From the NCBI GenBank assembly GCA_944474755.1, contig OX104115.1, positions 30,116,043 to 30,180,042 of the forward strand: a DNA stretch of 64,000 nt, in the 5' to 3' direction. Positions 23,901 to 38,900 of the stretch are shown in pieces (positions within the stretch are counted from its first letter, which is position 1; every line of letters starts with the position of its first letter). A program made the translations under genes and the position numbers. Under the pieces are notes generated by a model that was given only the letters and a program-made list of their open reading frames with translations, was not told where the DNA came from and made no database searches. The stretch is from Limnoperna fortunei. Lineage: Eukaryota > Mollusca > Bivalvia > Mytilida > Modiolidae.

Positions 23901-26900
23901 AAATTTTGATCAACAGAAATGGGTGATGGAGTGAATATAAATATCAGCGATACCAGTCCTATAGAGGGAGATTTAGTTACGATAGTATGTTACGCCAGCT
24001 TATGGGAATATAACACAGTTAACATTTCTTACAATAAGACTGGGTCCATGAAGATGCCCATAGCTGAGGATGCGAAAACATATGACAGGTAAAATCTGGA
24101 GAATTGTTACAGATGGCTTCTGTAAAAATGACATAACAAAATCGTACTTGTTAGTTCTATGTTATTTCAGCTAGAATGATATTTGTTAATGCGAATTCAA
24201 TTAGTTTCATCAATACCAGTTATCTAAAATTATTTAAGGAAACCAGATTTTATAGTTTTATCATTGTCTCCTCAAGAACAACAGGGCAATTGTATTTCAT
24301 GGAATTTCTTGGTTTGTCTGCCTACATAAATAGCCGCAATGTTTAGGATTTTTAGACAATTAATCAGCACAATACATGTACTACATATTCATTGATTCAT
24401 ATCTTAACTTATTCTAAAGAGTACAGTACGTAGTGTCTTTCAACATACAGATATTGAAAAGGTTTTCAACAAAACAAAACAAATATACAGTGTAAGATTA
24501 AGACAACTTGAGATCGTCTATAAATTATGAACCCTTATCTTCAATTTGCTTCAGGACGGAATTTTCTTTGACCGTAAAGATTGAGTTAAAATCTATTCAG
24601 TTAAAGCACACTGGGTATTATGTTTGCCAAGGAGGAAGGAAAGATCTTAATATAACGGAACCAGTCGCAAAAATGGTACAAGTAACAGGTAAGAAGAGGT
24701 TCTTAATATGTCACAAAAAGTGTGTCATGAAGATTGATTCTAGTTATATATTTCAAGAGTAAAAATGATTTAAAAACATTTACATAAATTCCTTTGTACA
24801 GTCCCATGAATATTATAAGATTTAACACTTATTTTCGGTAAATTACCGATGTATGAACGAGGTCGACTCACTCACAAACAAATAAACGGCTAGGCCGCTA
24901 ATAATGCGATTGTGAATGAGTCGACCTCGTTGATACAGCGATGAAATACAGAAAATATGCGTTGTACCCTTATAATTCTTCTAAAATTGTTTTTTTAATA
25001 TTTATCATCTTTTCCAACATCAATTTCCGTTATAAGTGCGTAACGCGTAGGAATATACACATCGAACTGAAGACGAAGATGTGGCCGGATTGGAGGGAAT
25101 AACTGGTATTGACAACAGATAATTTAACGATTTACCAAGAAGATTACTGAAAACTAAAGAAGACAGAACAAACAAACAATTTCTCATGTAACCTCATGTG
25201 TGACGTCATATCTGTTCAAACGTAAACATAGCAAGACGTTCTTTCTTAAAAACAGGAAAAACAACAGTCGATTGTACGAAGGATTTATCAGTGAAAATAG
25301 AAGGTAGTTTGCAGTTACGGCTATTGTGTGGATTTCAAATGATTCGCTAGAAACGCCTTTTTGAAGTATTGTTTATTCACGCCTTCACACTCGCATTTCG
25401 TCCACACTCGAATTCAGTTTATTTCCGGTCATTCAGCAATGTGAGCAATAAATCTTAACGAAGTGTACTGTTAAGATGTTTTTGTTTTTATTTCTGATAA
25501 TTATTGATTATATAATAACAATACACAATTTGCTTCAACTAAGTAAATAACTTTCCGTTTAAGAGATACATCGAGTGTACTGGCATAATTTATTATCTGA
25601 AACGTTCACGACACATGGCCGCTGTATTTGTTAACGTTTAGCAACAGCAAAGTAGTTCCCCAACAGTCGTTCCTTAAGGTATGGACGGATCTGGGAAGTA
25701 CCTGTTTAAGGCCTTTTCGCCAATCAAAAATGGCTCTAGGCGTAGTCGAATGAAAGATAAGAATTATAAACAGATTGTAAAGCAAAAAGTAGATTACAAT
25801 TATAGTAAGCTTTTACCGACAGTACTTCGTAGTGTTAATATAAATTTGATTAAAAATACCAAAGATAAAGTGTTATAATGTTGCAGATTTGCAGATTTTG
25901 TTACAAATTAAAAACAAAGTCAATATAAAAGGCTGATATTTTGTGTCCTTAGGGTGTGTGGGTGGAATATATTGCTCTTTTACATTTTATTCAATAGAAA
26001 ATCAAAATGTTCAACTGTTGTTTAAGACATCACAATTATCAAAGTGCTACACATTCGATTCGATTCGAGTGTTATGATTACAACGAGAAGCAATTGTAAA
26101 GCCTTACTCGAGTTAAGGATCTCAAAAACAACAGCTGCTCCAAGGATGATAAATAGTAATGCAATTATGACTGTATGTTTATTATTGTTCTTTTTAATAT
26201 ACAGAAATTACAAAGCCCCACTGGAGTTCAGGATCTCGCAAACAAGATGCTGCAGTCAGGATTGACATTGGCCAATATTATAAAGTTGGCGACTGTGAAA
26301 TGATTGGTTTTCCAACGCCGACATATCGATGGTTTAAAAATGGCAAGTTGATAGAAAAGTACAATGAATTAGGGATATACTTTACCCAAAACAGTAAAAG
26401 GTATTTCTAAGTTAGATACTGGTTTTTCATGATGCGCTAATTTGTAGAAGATCAATAGTGTCATCACGTTTGTACTATTTTCGTAGCTATATAACGGTTT
26501 TCAGTTTTCTGGGAGGAAGCTAGAGTACCCGTTGTAAACCAAACATTTCGGCAGAAAAACGACAATCCTTTTCATTTATGGTTGAGGTTGCCCTAACCTT
26601 GCCGAATTCATGCACATGCAGAGGTTAATATATTCGTCATTTTCAAATGACTAACTGCAAAAGAAAGAGAGGAGAAAAATGCAAAAGGGGTTCAGGTCAT
26701 ATACACCGAAATGATACTCTTAACAAAATTTCCTCGAACTTCCCGTATTGTTAACTTTTAGTATAGCAGTAAAGATAATTAAATTTTTAAGAAAATATGG
26801 ATTTATAGGTTATTCACGAGGCGTGTGCACAGAAATTGTAAATTTATTTATTGATTGTTCAAAGAAGTAAACAAAAATGTACTATAATAATTGATTTTCA

Positions 26901-29900
26901 AAACTTTTACATAATTGTCTCCCTTGTTGACAATTGTTATTTTCAATATTACGCCTATACCAAACTCGCATAAGATACAACTTTGTGCTTAAACCATGAA
27001 TTAATCGATATTGTAATATAAGTATGTCTTTCTATTTTAAAATTTATGGACTTTAAGAGCTATATAAATGATATCATAAGTGTTATATCTATTTTACTAT
27101 TGTCGGAAAATGGCGGATGGTACCATTAATCTACTAATCTATTAATCCACTGGGTCGATGCCTCTGCTGGTAGACTGTTAGTCCCCGAGGCTATCACCAG
27201 CACAGTAGTCACACTTCGGTGCTGAGAGGAATATCATTGATTCTTTCAATGATATAGTCATTGTATAAATTTATTACCCTGAAATTTCGAAAATTATTTT
27301 AATATTAATGTTTTTCTATTTTCAAGGTGTAGATAGCCTTAGCCGGATTTTGTAATCTTTGGTGATAAAGTGGTAAAAGCTCTACAACATCTCATTCATT
27401 TGGATTTCAAATATTGTTTGGGTTCCAGCGCCACTGATAAGACTTGATTAGACGAAACGCGCGTCTGGCGTAGTAAATTTTTTTTACCTTCGTATCATTG
27501 ATAAAATTTTATTAATTTATAATTGCCTCGGTATACAATCCTGAATATAGATTTTTGCAATGTTCTTGGAAAACTTGATTGTATTTATCATAAACTCTAC
27601 AGTTCGGGTGGAATTTACCATTTCCACCATCAACAATTTAGTGGAAAACATTCCTCATAGCTTTCCCACTGTGTCCACCTTTCCCTAATTAAACAAAATA
27701 ATAGATTAAAGTTCAGTTGACACTATGGGCAAGTGGAAAAAACATAATCAACCGTATATGTACATGCAGAATGTGTTAAAATAATAAACTAAATTCCTAA
27801 TTATTGTTAAATTTGAGCACACCTGTTTAGAAGATAACGTTGTTATTTAAACAATTGCCAATGCCATGCAGTGTTTTTATGATCCAGACATGTAAAAAGT
27901 ATCATAATTTCAAGACAGTTTTTTTAGATTTTCAGTCAGATTCTACATACCGTTGACGTTAGATTAGAATGAATCAAAGTACCGATGATGTCACTAAAAC
28001 CTATAAAGTGAAGTAAAACAATGTTTTAACGGCTATTCTTTGCTATCATTTGCATTTTAATTTTAACATAGCATACTAGACATTCATGATGGAGTTAGAG
28101 ACCATCAGATGGACCTATCGAATCAGACATATCAATGATGCTGGTATTACGAGAAATTATTTTGCAATACTGAAGTAGTAGTGGGAACAAACCAGATAGA
28201 AAACAACACTTATGTTGGCATTAAAAGCGATGCGACTGGCTGTATCATTGATGTGGCATTACAACCAATAATCAATCTGATTGGACAAATCAATGATTTT
28301 GGTATTAGAATCAATCAGACGACATAACATTTGCTGAATAAGAACCAAGCTGATTGAATATAACACTATTGCTGAGAACTAAACATGGATGCTGAATTAG
28401 AACTAAACATATTAAACATAACATAAATGTTGCCTGAAACTAAATTGGGATAAGACTTAAAATTAATGTTGCATTATACAGCTATCAAACTCTGACAATA
28501 CAAATAAAAAAATATATTAAAATAATAACAACGTTTCCATTTATTTTGCTTTAAAATGAAATAACGCTTCTATCGCGGTGACGAGGGGTGTTCCTATAGG
28601 AAACGGACTATTGTATTGTATTCAGAAATTAGTGCATGAATCAGTTTAAATTCTTAAATATGTGATGTTCAGTCGGTAGTTTTTCAGCTGTTTACACATT
28701 TACATTTATAAAATATTTAAAGTACAGTGATAGTTAACAGATTCAAATATAAGTTAAACGTAGTCTGTGAAAAGATACCAGTTTAAAATTTTCACAAATA
28801 GATTAGGTACTAGGATGGTCTGAATTAAATAATAATGATACTTTGAGGATATCCAACATAATTTTAAATACTTAAGAATTGATATTTTCATAAAGAAGTA
28901 TATGTATTCCCCAACCAACAAGGTTTTTCAAAAATTATGCGGCGGGGTTGAACTGGTTCAAGGGATCCAATAACTGTGCCAGGGATTAAACCATAATTAT
29001 ATATGCCTTATTGATCTTATTGCGAAATCATATGTTTGTGATCAGACATCTTCCACCAGGATACAATATCCGAATAACAAATTTAATACATTCATCATTA
29101 GAAAAATCGGAATAAGTGGCATTTGCATAGAATTAAAAATAATTTAAGATTTAAAATGTCTTTTTGCCTCCATACTGTCGATATGAAGAGAAAAAAATAC
29201 ATTGATAATATGTATATGTGAAGGACAAATTAAACATCTGTACAATTTGATATTATACATAATATTGAAAATTCATTTGAAATGCCTTGCATGATCATTT
29301 CTTTATGTTGTAGTATATATGATTAAATGTCTAAAAGCGTGCAGTTTTTTATTTAGAATGTGTTTTAGTACAACGTTTATGTAAATAAAAATACTTAAGT
29401 TATGACAATTTTTACAAATTAATGGTTGCTTTTATACAGTTTTATTTCATTGGCAGTTTGAACATTAACGTAACGTATGAAAAACACTCTGGCGTGTACA
29501 CATGTGAGGCCGAAAACAGAGGAGGCATGGCTTCCGCCAACTGGACCATCAATGTCGGTATGATCATATCTTGCCTTCAATCTTACAGCATAATCCTGCT
29601 AAAAGAAATATCAATATATCACTTTAAAGCATTTTCAAACAATGTTATAAAATATAAAAAAGGTCTTTTGTAGTGCGGTGGTATCAAGGCATTAACACAC
29701 AAAGCTGTACAGTGCGTCTATATGTAACATTCCCACTTTACCTGTCAAATAATACCCCCACTCGTAAGAGAAGGGGCTATATTGTAATCACCTTGTCCGT
29801 CTGTCTGCCCGTCTGTCCGTTCGATTCAAACTTGTGTAACAGATTTCTCTGCATATACTCAAGGGATTGATTTTAAATTTGGTGCACAGCTTCAGCATGA

Positions 29901-32900
29901 TGAGTTGTACCGTGCCGCTCCTTTCTAGTTCAGTTACTTATCTACTCCCTGTTTTTCGAGCCGACTAAGACTGTTTCAAGGGTCAAAATAGGAAAATATT
30001 TTCTCAGATTTCTCGGCTTCTACTAAGAGGATGGGTTTCAAATTTGGTGCACAGCTTTAGCATGACGAGTTGTACCGTGTCTCCCCTTTCCAGGTCAGTC
30101 TGGTATCTACTTCCCGTTTTCCGAGCTGAAAAATGGTCGACTGGGGACATACTTATTACGACTTAGTGCTGGTCCGTGTTAATTTTTAGAATATGGCAAG
30201 TCGGTTATACACAATTTAGTGCCACGTTCCTTGCTCGTTATAGGCCTCATGTGGGAATATGAAATAAAAGAGTCTCATTTAGCTGTTACAAGTGTATTAC
30301 TTCTTTGCTTTTGAGTTCTTTTTACTTTTCCACAGAAAAATTATGTATTCATTAGGCTAGAGTGAAATGCAGTTAACTAACTGACGCTCACAATCAACCA
30401 TGAGATTGGGAAACGGGTGACTTACAATCTTTTTGGAAAATGGCCACTGTTGGGCCTATTCCAAAGCCAGGAAAAAACCATGGAAAGGATGATCAACAAT
30501 CACCTTGTCTGGTTTTAAGAATCTAACATCCTAATCTCAAATATCCAGTGTGGATTCAGACAAGGTTGTAGTACTATTGATCATCTGGTGTGTTTCGAAA
30601 CATATATCCGAAACGCATTTGCCAAAAACGAACATGTTGTGTCTATCTTGTTCGATATAGAAAAAGCTTACGACACAACATGTAAATATGGTATTTTAAG
30701 AGATCTTTTTGATATGGGGTTGAAAGGTAGGCTTCCTACTTTTATCTCAAACTTTTTATCTGACAGAATTTAATTCTACTTTATCTTACCCTTTTGTACA
30801 GGAAATGGGTGTTTCCAAGGGCAGCATTATTTCTGTCAATTTATTTAGTATTAAAATTATTAGCCTTCTTCCTCATATGCTACCGAGGGAAAAATATGAA
30901 TAATATCGAACGTCAACTGCAGTTGTGTAATAGAGAAATGGGCAATGGAGAATGGTTTTAAATTCTCCACTGTGAAAACTGTTGGGATGCATTGTTGTAT
31001 TAAATGTAAGATGCATCCTGATCCCGAATTAAAATTATATAATAATCCTATAAAAAATATAAAAGAAATTACTTTTCTTGGTCTCATATTTGATTCAAGG
31101 CTAATCTTTCTGCCCCATATCAAAATGTTAAAAAAATAAATGCTTTAAAGCAGAAGATATTTCAAAAGTCGTATCCAGCACCGACTGGGGTGCTTAATGC
31201 GATGTTTTACTTAATCTATATAGATTGCTGGTTCGATCGAAATTAGAGTTTGGTTGTTTTATTTATGGTTCTGCTCGCAAGCAATATGTCAAAATCCTTG
31301 ATACTATACACCATCAAGCATTGCCAAGGATTGCGACTATGCCTTGAAGCATTAAGAACCACACCTGTAAAAAGATTGTATGTAGAATCAAACGAGCCTT
31401 CTTTGTATCTAAGAAGAATAAAGCTCGATTTTCAATATGCAACCAAATTGAAGGCTTATCCTGACAACCCCGCCAACGACTTTATCAGAACATTTTCGAA
31501 AAGCATCCAAAAAAATTTAACTGTTGGCCTGCGGATTAAATCTCATTTGGAGAATTCAGGTATAAATTTAGATGAAATTGCTGCAATTGAAATTCAACAT
31601 AACCCCCCTTGGTTAAACCCCAAGCCAATATTTATTTATTATCTAAGAAAACATAGAAAATCGGGCGCAAACCCAATAACTATACATCAACATTTTGCAG
31701 AAATTAAATCTTGTTACCCTGAATATAGTACTATTTATACGGATGGTTCAAAAAGACGAAGATAAAGTTGCTTCAGCCGCAGTATTCGGAGAGCGTGTTG
31801 AAACTCGTCGTCTCCCGTCTGCCTCATCTGTGTTGACTGCTGAGGCGCAAGCTATTCTTCTTGCGATGAAAATAGTTTCGTTGCTTTATGATCTGCTGAT
31901 TTTCTATCATGTCTTCTTGCTATCGAAAAATTCAAAATTAAGAATCCTTATATTTCAAAATTGTTCAAATTTACAAATCAGAAGTTATGTTTTTCTGGAT
32001 CCCAAGTCATGTGGTCGACGAGGAGGCTAAAAAGGCCTCGAATAACGATATAATTAATTGTGCCATACCTTAGACTGATTTTAAATCATTTATTTTTAAA
32101 CATATTTCTCGTTTGTGGCAGAGTGGTTGGGATTTAGAGGTTCATAATAAATTTCACAAGATCCAGCCACTACTGCCCAAAAATAATTTAATTGTTTTTA
32201 GAAGTCGTCGAGACCAAGTTCTTTAAACCAGATGTCGTCTTGAACATACCAGGACGACTCATAGGTATATTTTAAATAACGAGCAACGACCCGAGTGTGT
32301 ACCATGAAACTGTCCATACACAATCAAGCATGTCTTGATGGACTGTGTGGACGTGGCCCACATTCGGGAACGTTTCTATACTGTACATACTTATTTTAAT
32401 TTGTTTAAAACTATTGCAGGCGACACAATTTTAAAGTTTTTAAAATAAATTAATTTATATAGCAAAATTTAATTATACTGCTAATTGTGATATTGCATAC
32501 TTTGTATTGTTTTAATTAAATTTTTATACGTATATTATCATACTATTGTACGTGATCTTGGTTTAGTATAAAGGGAGAGATATAAAATGGTTGTTTATAA
32601 TCAAATAAACTGATTTGTTCTAATTATCACGTTCTGAATATAGCTGACATGTTGCTTGATGGAAGTAAAACAACAATCAATCAATCAACCAAAGTTACTC
32701 CTCCTTTTTTGAGATTAACAAAGATAGGTGCTCAAATGAACTCAATAAATAACATTTGTTCGGTGTTAAGATTTCTGTGAATAAATAAGTTGTCTAAATA
32801 TGAATTTTAATCCATCGAATCAACGATTGGTTTTACCTATGTTTATTGTTGTATGTCAATGTGCTGTTAAGAAACACTTAAATGCGCACTGTTGTATTAA

Positions 32901-35900
32901 AAATTAAATAAACACTACTTTGTTTCCAGAACCACCACTCAAAGCACTACAAGGACAACATACTGATGTCATTGTTTCTGCAGCTGTCATATCAACAGTT
33001 ATAATTATTGTGGTAGTGATCATTGTGTGTATAATTTACAAAAGAAATAATACAACGTTGGTAAGATTATAAAGACAATGAATCTAATGTTTTTAAACTA
33101 TACCACAGTATACAAGAAGATCCTGATTAAGTAATAGATAAATATGAACAAGTTTGAAATCTTAATAAAAGAATGCAATTGGAATGATTGATATATTTAA
33201 CTTTAGCTAGTGTAGTTTAATCTTATATAATAGTTAATTTTGCTTAATGCATTTTTAAATTTTTTATATATTTGAAAGTTCACGTTTTGAAGGTATGCTA
33301 TAGGGGGGGGGGGGGCAGATTGTTTCGTTTTTCTTCTCTTAGTAGTTTAAAATAAATAGTCAGAATCATTTAATAGATTTCAAAAATATATTTAAATAAC
33401 CCTCTGCTTCAGTCAATTACATGACCTTAACACAATGTTTTATGGTCGGTTTAGCATAAAGAATTGGAGAACTATTTGAAACATCACAGTGGAAAATACA
33501 ATCCTAAATTACCTATTGATGAACAAACATCCTGTCTTCCCTATAATCCTAAGTGGGAATTTCCTAAAAAAAGACTCAGACAAGGTATGTTGTGTTAAGA
33601 GATTTTAATTGTTAATAAATGTTAAATGCATAATGAGACCGTAATTCTCATTTTGATTGTCATTAGAGGCGCAAATAGTATTTACATAAAAGCATAGTAA
33701 ATAAAATTCTGTGTGAAAAGGTCGTTCATATATATATATTGGTTGAGTCGGTTACCATTAAATACATTCAATATTTTTAAAGTGCATTGTAGACTGAATT
33801 TGTCGACTACATCACAAACAAGCACCATATTTCACAACGTGTAGAGATCCAAAACTGAATTCTATATATTGTTGGTAAGAAGGCGGTAGTACTGAGAGAA
33901 TGCATTAATATACTAGTATTTAAGTTAGTTGAATAGCTTTATTGTACAGCAAACGAAATAATTGATTTGTTTGTTTGTTTATATGATGTTTAACGCCACT
34001 TTCAGCAATTTTGCAATTGTCCGCACATATTTAGAAACAAAGTATCTGAGAAATTGCTGATTGCTAGCGTACTACGTGTTTGTTCGTTGTTTAATTTCAA
34101 AAACTTTGGAACATGCTGTCTGCTTAATTACACAAATGTAAGTTTGGTGACTACGTGCATTGTATCCACCCTAAGTAGCTTGACATTAAGGACACCACCG
34201 ATTATTGAAGTCAGTTTCACACATCGGCTTTCTTTTCAGAAAAGACTCGAACTGTAAACTACAATTTAAACTCTAAGTCAGGCTTGACGACTTCCCAACT
34301 GTCAACTTTTCGTTCATTGATACGAATATTCCTTCAGCTCCCGCTTATAGTATTGACATTTTTTAACAGTTGCTGACCAATAATCGATTCGAACAGCAAT
34401 CTGTTGCAATTTGTCATGGGATCTTTTCAGCAGTTCTATGACCACGACTTAAGTGAGTCTGATCCAAAAATATTTTTGCGAAAATGACAATAAATAACTC
34501 GACTATTGTCTTATTAGAGGCAGGCACAGAGGAGCGGAGTGTACCCATAGTTTTGGAGTTAAGGTTACTCAGTTTTCCTTTCTGTTCTTTTTTGTTGTTT
34601 TTTTTTTATTTTGTGTGTCTTTGTTTCAATATAGACTTCGTCACTGTCCATTGATTTTCTATACTTATTGACCATTAGGATTTTAAACGCTTTACTTACA
34701 TACTTGAAACTTATGAGTTAAAGACAAACAAGTCGGGGGAAAAGTAGAAAACATTTTTGCATGATCTTTTGATCAATGACTTTAAAGCCTAACCTACCGA
34801 CTGCTCTTGCCACATTTCCCCCATTGATATACAATCCTTCAGTTCATGTTATAACTGGAGATGTAATTATTGTTGACACTGAAAGCCTCCGTAATAGTTT
34901 GTCAAATCAACCGAAATACCGTGAACAACTTATATTGATGGATTCACTATGTTAGAAAATGGACAGAACATAAAGGAGGTTGATACATTATCCGTGGTTA
35001 TTAGCCTTGGGGTCATTGATTCAAAGAATCACGAGATTAAGAAGGTTTACTAGTACCAACACATCGTTAGTTTTCAGGACTCTTGATGATGCTAAGAATT
35101 TGTCCGACATTAATGACTAACATGTTGTTCTGTAAGCAGATAAATATCCCATTAACATTATTTTGATATGCAAGAAACATTACATAGAGTGTTTAATAGA
35201 TGAATTAGGCAGGAGTTCATTTGGCAGTCCGGTTTACACATCCACTACTTTTTCAAAAGAGAATAGTATTGAAAATCACGAAACAGTTAACATCATTTGG
35301 TACAGTACTTAAGATTGAAAACGCAACACTTCTATCAATCCGTCAGCGATTTGACTGATCTGACTGATCGATTTAGACTGATCCCTCCAATCCGTCCATT
35401 CAACTTCCGGTTAGTGAAATCAATATTTCGAAATGTGAAAATTCGTTTCACTCGCAAATATTAAAAGTATACAAATGTCAACTGTTATGTCCTCATTTCA
35501 CCTAATAATAAGGCTAAAACAGGTCTAAGTTAGAAATAAAACAAATGGAAATTCCCCCAATATATTACTAGTTATATATGCATCTGTGACGAAATATAAA
35601 TATCACATAGTGTCATTTTATTAACAAAATAATTTAAAAAAACACACACAAATGACTTTAAACAAACTAACCTCGCGTGCCAAGCCGTACGTCTCGTATT
35701 TGTCTTCGAATTTTTTAAAGCGGAAAAAGTCGAGTCTAAAGTTATCATAAATGGAAATTCCACAATATATAACTAATGCATCTGTCACGGAATATAAACA
35801 TCATATAGTGCAATTATATAAAAAAAAAGAAATGGAAAACAAACACACACACAATGAATTAAAAAAATATTTGACCTCGCGTGACAAGGCGTACATCTCG

Positions 35901-38900
35901 TATTTGACTTCGAAATTTTTTAAAGCTGAAAAAGCGGGAAAGACGAAGACGGAATAGTAACATTTTTTTCACCTCGCGCTTTCGTGTTAGCATTATTTGT
36001 ACATGTATGTATAATTGAAGTTAGTTTAACACTATTTTAAAACATTATATTAGTCTATTAAATATGGCGTCGAGTGTTTATAAGGAAGAGCTGCAGTACC
36101 CAACGAAACAGCAGACCTTCGACAGGAAAACTGGTTCTCTTTGCAAATTTAGGGATGAGTCGAGCACACCCTCTCGCTGTAAGGGTTGAACAGACAACTC
36201 GGTGATCAATACTAGATTACTGATTCCTTAACCACCGCGGTCGAGGTTTCATAAACGCGTAAAAAGATCATGTGTCGTGGTTTGATCAGTTTTCTTTCTG
36301 TGCCACAATTCCTAAGAATTCCGGTGTATAATACTGAAAGATTTACGACAAAAGCGAATACATCTTTTTATATATTTTATTCATTATCTAATTGTGTCAC
36401 ATGAATTTATACAGGATTAAATGTCAAATAAAGAATAAACGCGTTTGTATATAGAAGCTTACCAGTTAAAGACCCAAACATGTAAGCATAATTTTAACAT
36501 CAATTCTGAATTCGCATTTTAGCCGTCACAATTTGTTTATTTTACGATGTCTGTTATAGTCATTGTCATTTGATATTTAATGATATATAAGTATAAATGG
36601 CTTCCTTTAAATTCGGAAGTGTTTGAAAGTAGTTACTAGGTATCACGTTTTTTTGGGAGGGGGTGTGGTTCAGGACATAATAGAATTGCCGCGAACCATA
36701 GTGACGTGTTTAGAGAGTACTTGCACGCTAAGGATCTCTTTTGTAGATTTCGAAAAGGAGAAGGCTTAAAATTTTCCGCCCATACCCATACCACTTATTT
36801 TTCCAGTTGAATTCAAAATGTTTGCCCTCTTTCAATCTTTCTCTAATTGATTGAGGGGGCCTCGGTGGCCGAGTGGTTATGGTAGTCTACCATTGATCAC
36901 GTTGTCTGTCAACACTGAGGTTGCGGGTTCGAGTGTCAAGGCGGGCAGGGTGCACTCGACTTTATTGACAAGGATTGCCACTTTTCCTACCGAAGGACCG
37001 GGGTTTTCTCCGGGTACTCCGGCTTCCTCCTCCAATAAAACTGGACGCCATGATATAGCTGCAAAAATTGTTTAAATTGGTGTTAAACAAACAAACAAAC
37101 AAATCTAATTGATATTTAACTTATTCTCGTCATGAATAAAGCTGAAGACCCTCGCTGAAAGAAAAGCAAGCATCCAATCAATCAATCAATGAAATAAGTT
37201 ATTCAAATTGAATGACAATCCTTTAAAGGGTACGTTTTGTAAAGGTTCTGTTTTATCAATATGACTGTAATGACAATGTTCAAACCGATCTTCATAGACC
37301 TAGGAAATTAATGACGTTTTGTTAAAAAATTACTATTTCGTACTATAACACGTGTCTATCTGTAACACGTTTTTACGCTTAACTGCATTACCCACAGACA
37401 AGTCTCCCCGGCGTTATTAGGGCCTCAGTGGCTGATTGGTTAGTCATCTACTAGTTATTACATGCCTGTAAACAGGTTGCGGATTTTCGAACGACTGCAG
37501 ATAGGGTGTGCCCGACTCCAACTGTATTGACTTGTCCGTTTTAACCCTTGTACTCCAGCTTCCTCCCACCCTACCCCAATAAAAAATGGACGCCATGAAA
37601 TAAATGAAACAATCCAGCGTAATTGTAATTATACTTTTTAACTTCTTTTTTATTGCCGGTCAAATAAAACTTGCGACCAGAATCGCTTTATATTTTACAA
37701 TACAACTTTTTGTTTAGTAAACAATTTGTTTTGATTGACAATGCTTGTTCAACAGTTCTACAATTGTTTATTCACAACAGTTTTATAATTGTATTTAAAA
37801 ATGTTGTAGACTAAATAAAAACACGTAGGCATACATTTAAGTAACTAGTAATGATGTCAAAAAGAGGCCACGTCCTTTCCTAAATGAAAATAAATCTGTT
37901 ACTGATTTGGTGAGTCTGGTCGGCTTAATGTACGACAAAAAATAAACATGTAACAGGTCGCAGAAAATAAAATAGGCCGAAATCACGAGTCGCGGAAATA
38001 AAAAAAGAGAATCAATAAAGGATTACGAAAATAAAACATTTACCTCGTTGCTACTGATGTGCCTTAAATCGAAGTTTTTTTAAGGTTTACAGGGCGCAAC
38101 CCGCAGATATGTCCTGTTTTAAAGAAATTTGCTTATTATATAATATAAAGAAAATAGTTTTTTTCTTTACATATGTTTACTTATGTTATTTTTAAGAACG
38201 ATACATTGTATTAACTATTCTTTTGAATACTTGCGTTTACTTTATTATAAATTCATATATAATATACAAATCACGCAGAATTCGTTTTATCTTTAAATTA
38301 TTAATGTATACGTATCCGTCAATAAACTGACCGATTTATGCATATAATTAAATGACGGTTTCTGGATCGCACTGATTGAACTGATCGCTGACGGTTACCA
38401 TGGTAATGACGAATTCATAATTTTGGACGGATGTATTCATCATCAATCAGTCAGCGATCCGTCAGCGTTCCAAAATCCGTCACCAATCAGTTATCAATCA
38501 GTCAAAGTGTTGCGTTTACGGGTGCAAGTACTGTATGCGTATGAAGATCGAAGATTGTTATATTCCCTCCGTGTATTGAATACCATAACTTTACAAAAAT
38601 CCATGCAAATGGCGTTTCATGGCAGGATCGTCTATATGTACCACTAAACCACTATCAAAAATCCTAGTTACTATTTTAACAGCAATACAAACTGGGCTTC
38701 AAAAATACAGTGACATTTGCTACTCCACGAGTGGCATAAATAGAATTTATTGTCTAAGATTGCAAAAAATATGACAGACATCTTAAGGTCCGTTTCTTTT
38801 CCCTAATGTAACAGCATTAACAGCTTTGGGTTTTCGACGGCCATCCCAAGCAATGCTAAATTATCTTACTATTTTACACCTATCCAATCTATCCAAGCGA

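Larger units (their letters stand above)
35303..38533. mobile_element. Non-autonomous Tc1/mariner-type element, copy 1 (3231 bp)
   Basis: Flanked by TA (35301-35302 and 38534-38535). Ends CAGTACTT...AAGTACTG, followed inward by related GAAAACGCAACACTT / AAGTGTTGCGTTTAC words. Subterminal DNA is packed with short motifs (CCGTCAGCGATC, ACTGATC, CAATCAGT). TA duplication and CAGT termini fit Tc1/mariner transposition, but no transposase frame exists inside. It holds three SINEs (one shared with copy 2), a 206-bp tandem duplication (35545-35750 and 35751 onward) and one 68-codon frame (35751-35957) of unknown nature. Confidence 0.85.

Noticed and set aside
25681..25878. 65-codon frame beginning [10 protein letters not shown]
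   Set aside because: No homology recognised and no exon signals; left as unassigned.
33302..33315. G14 run and other homopolymers as regulatory elements
   Set aside because: Simple sequence; no further support.
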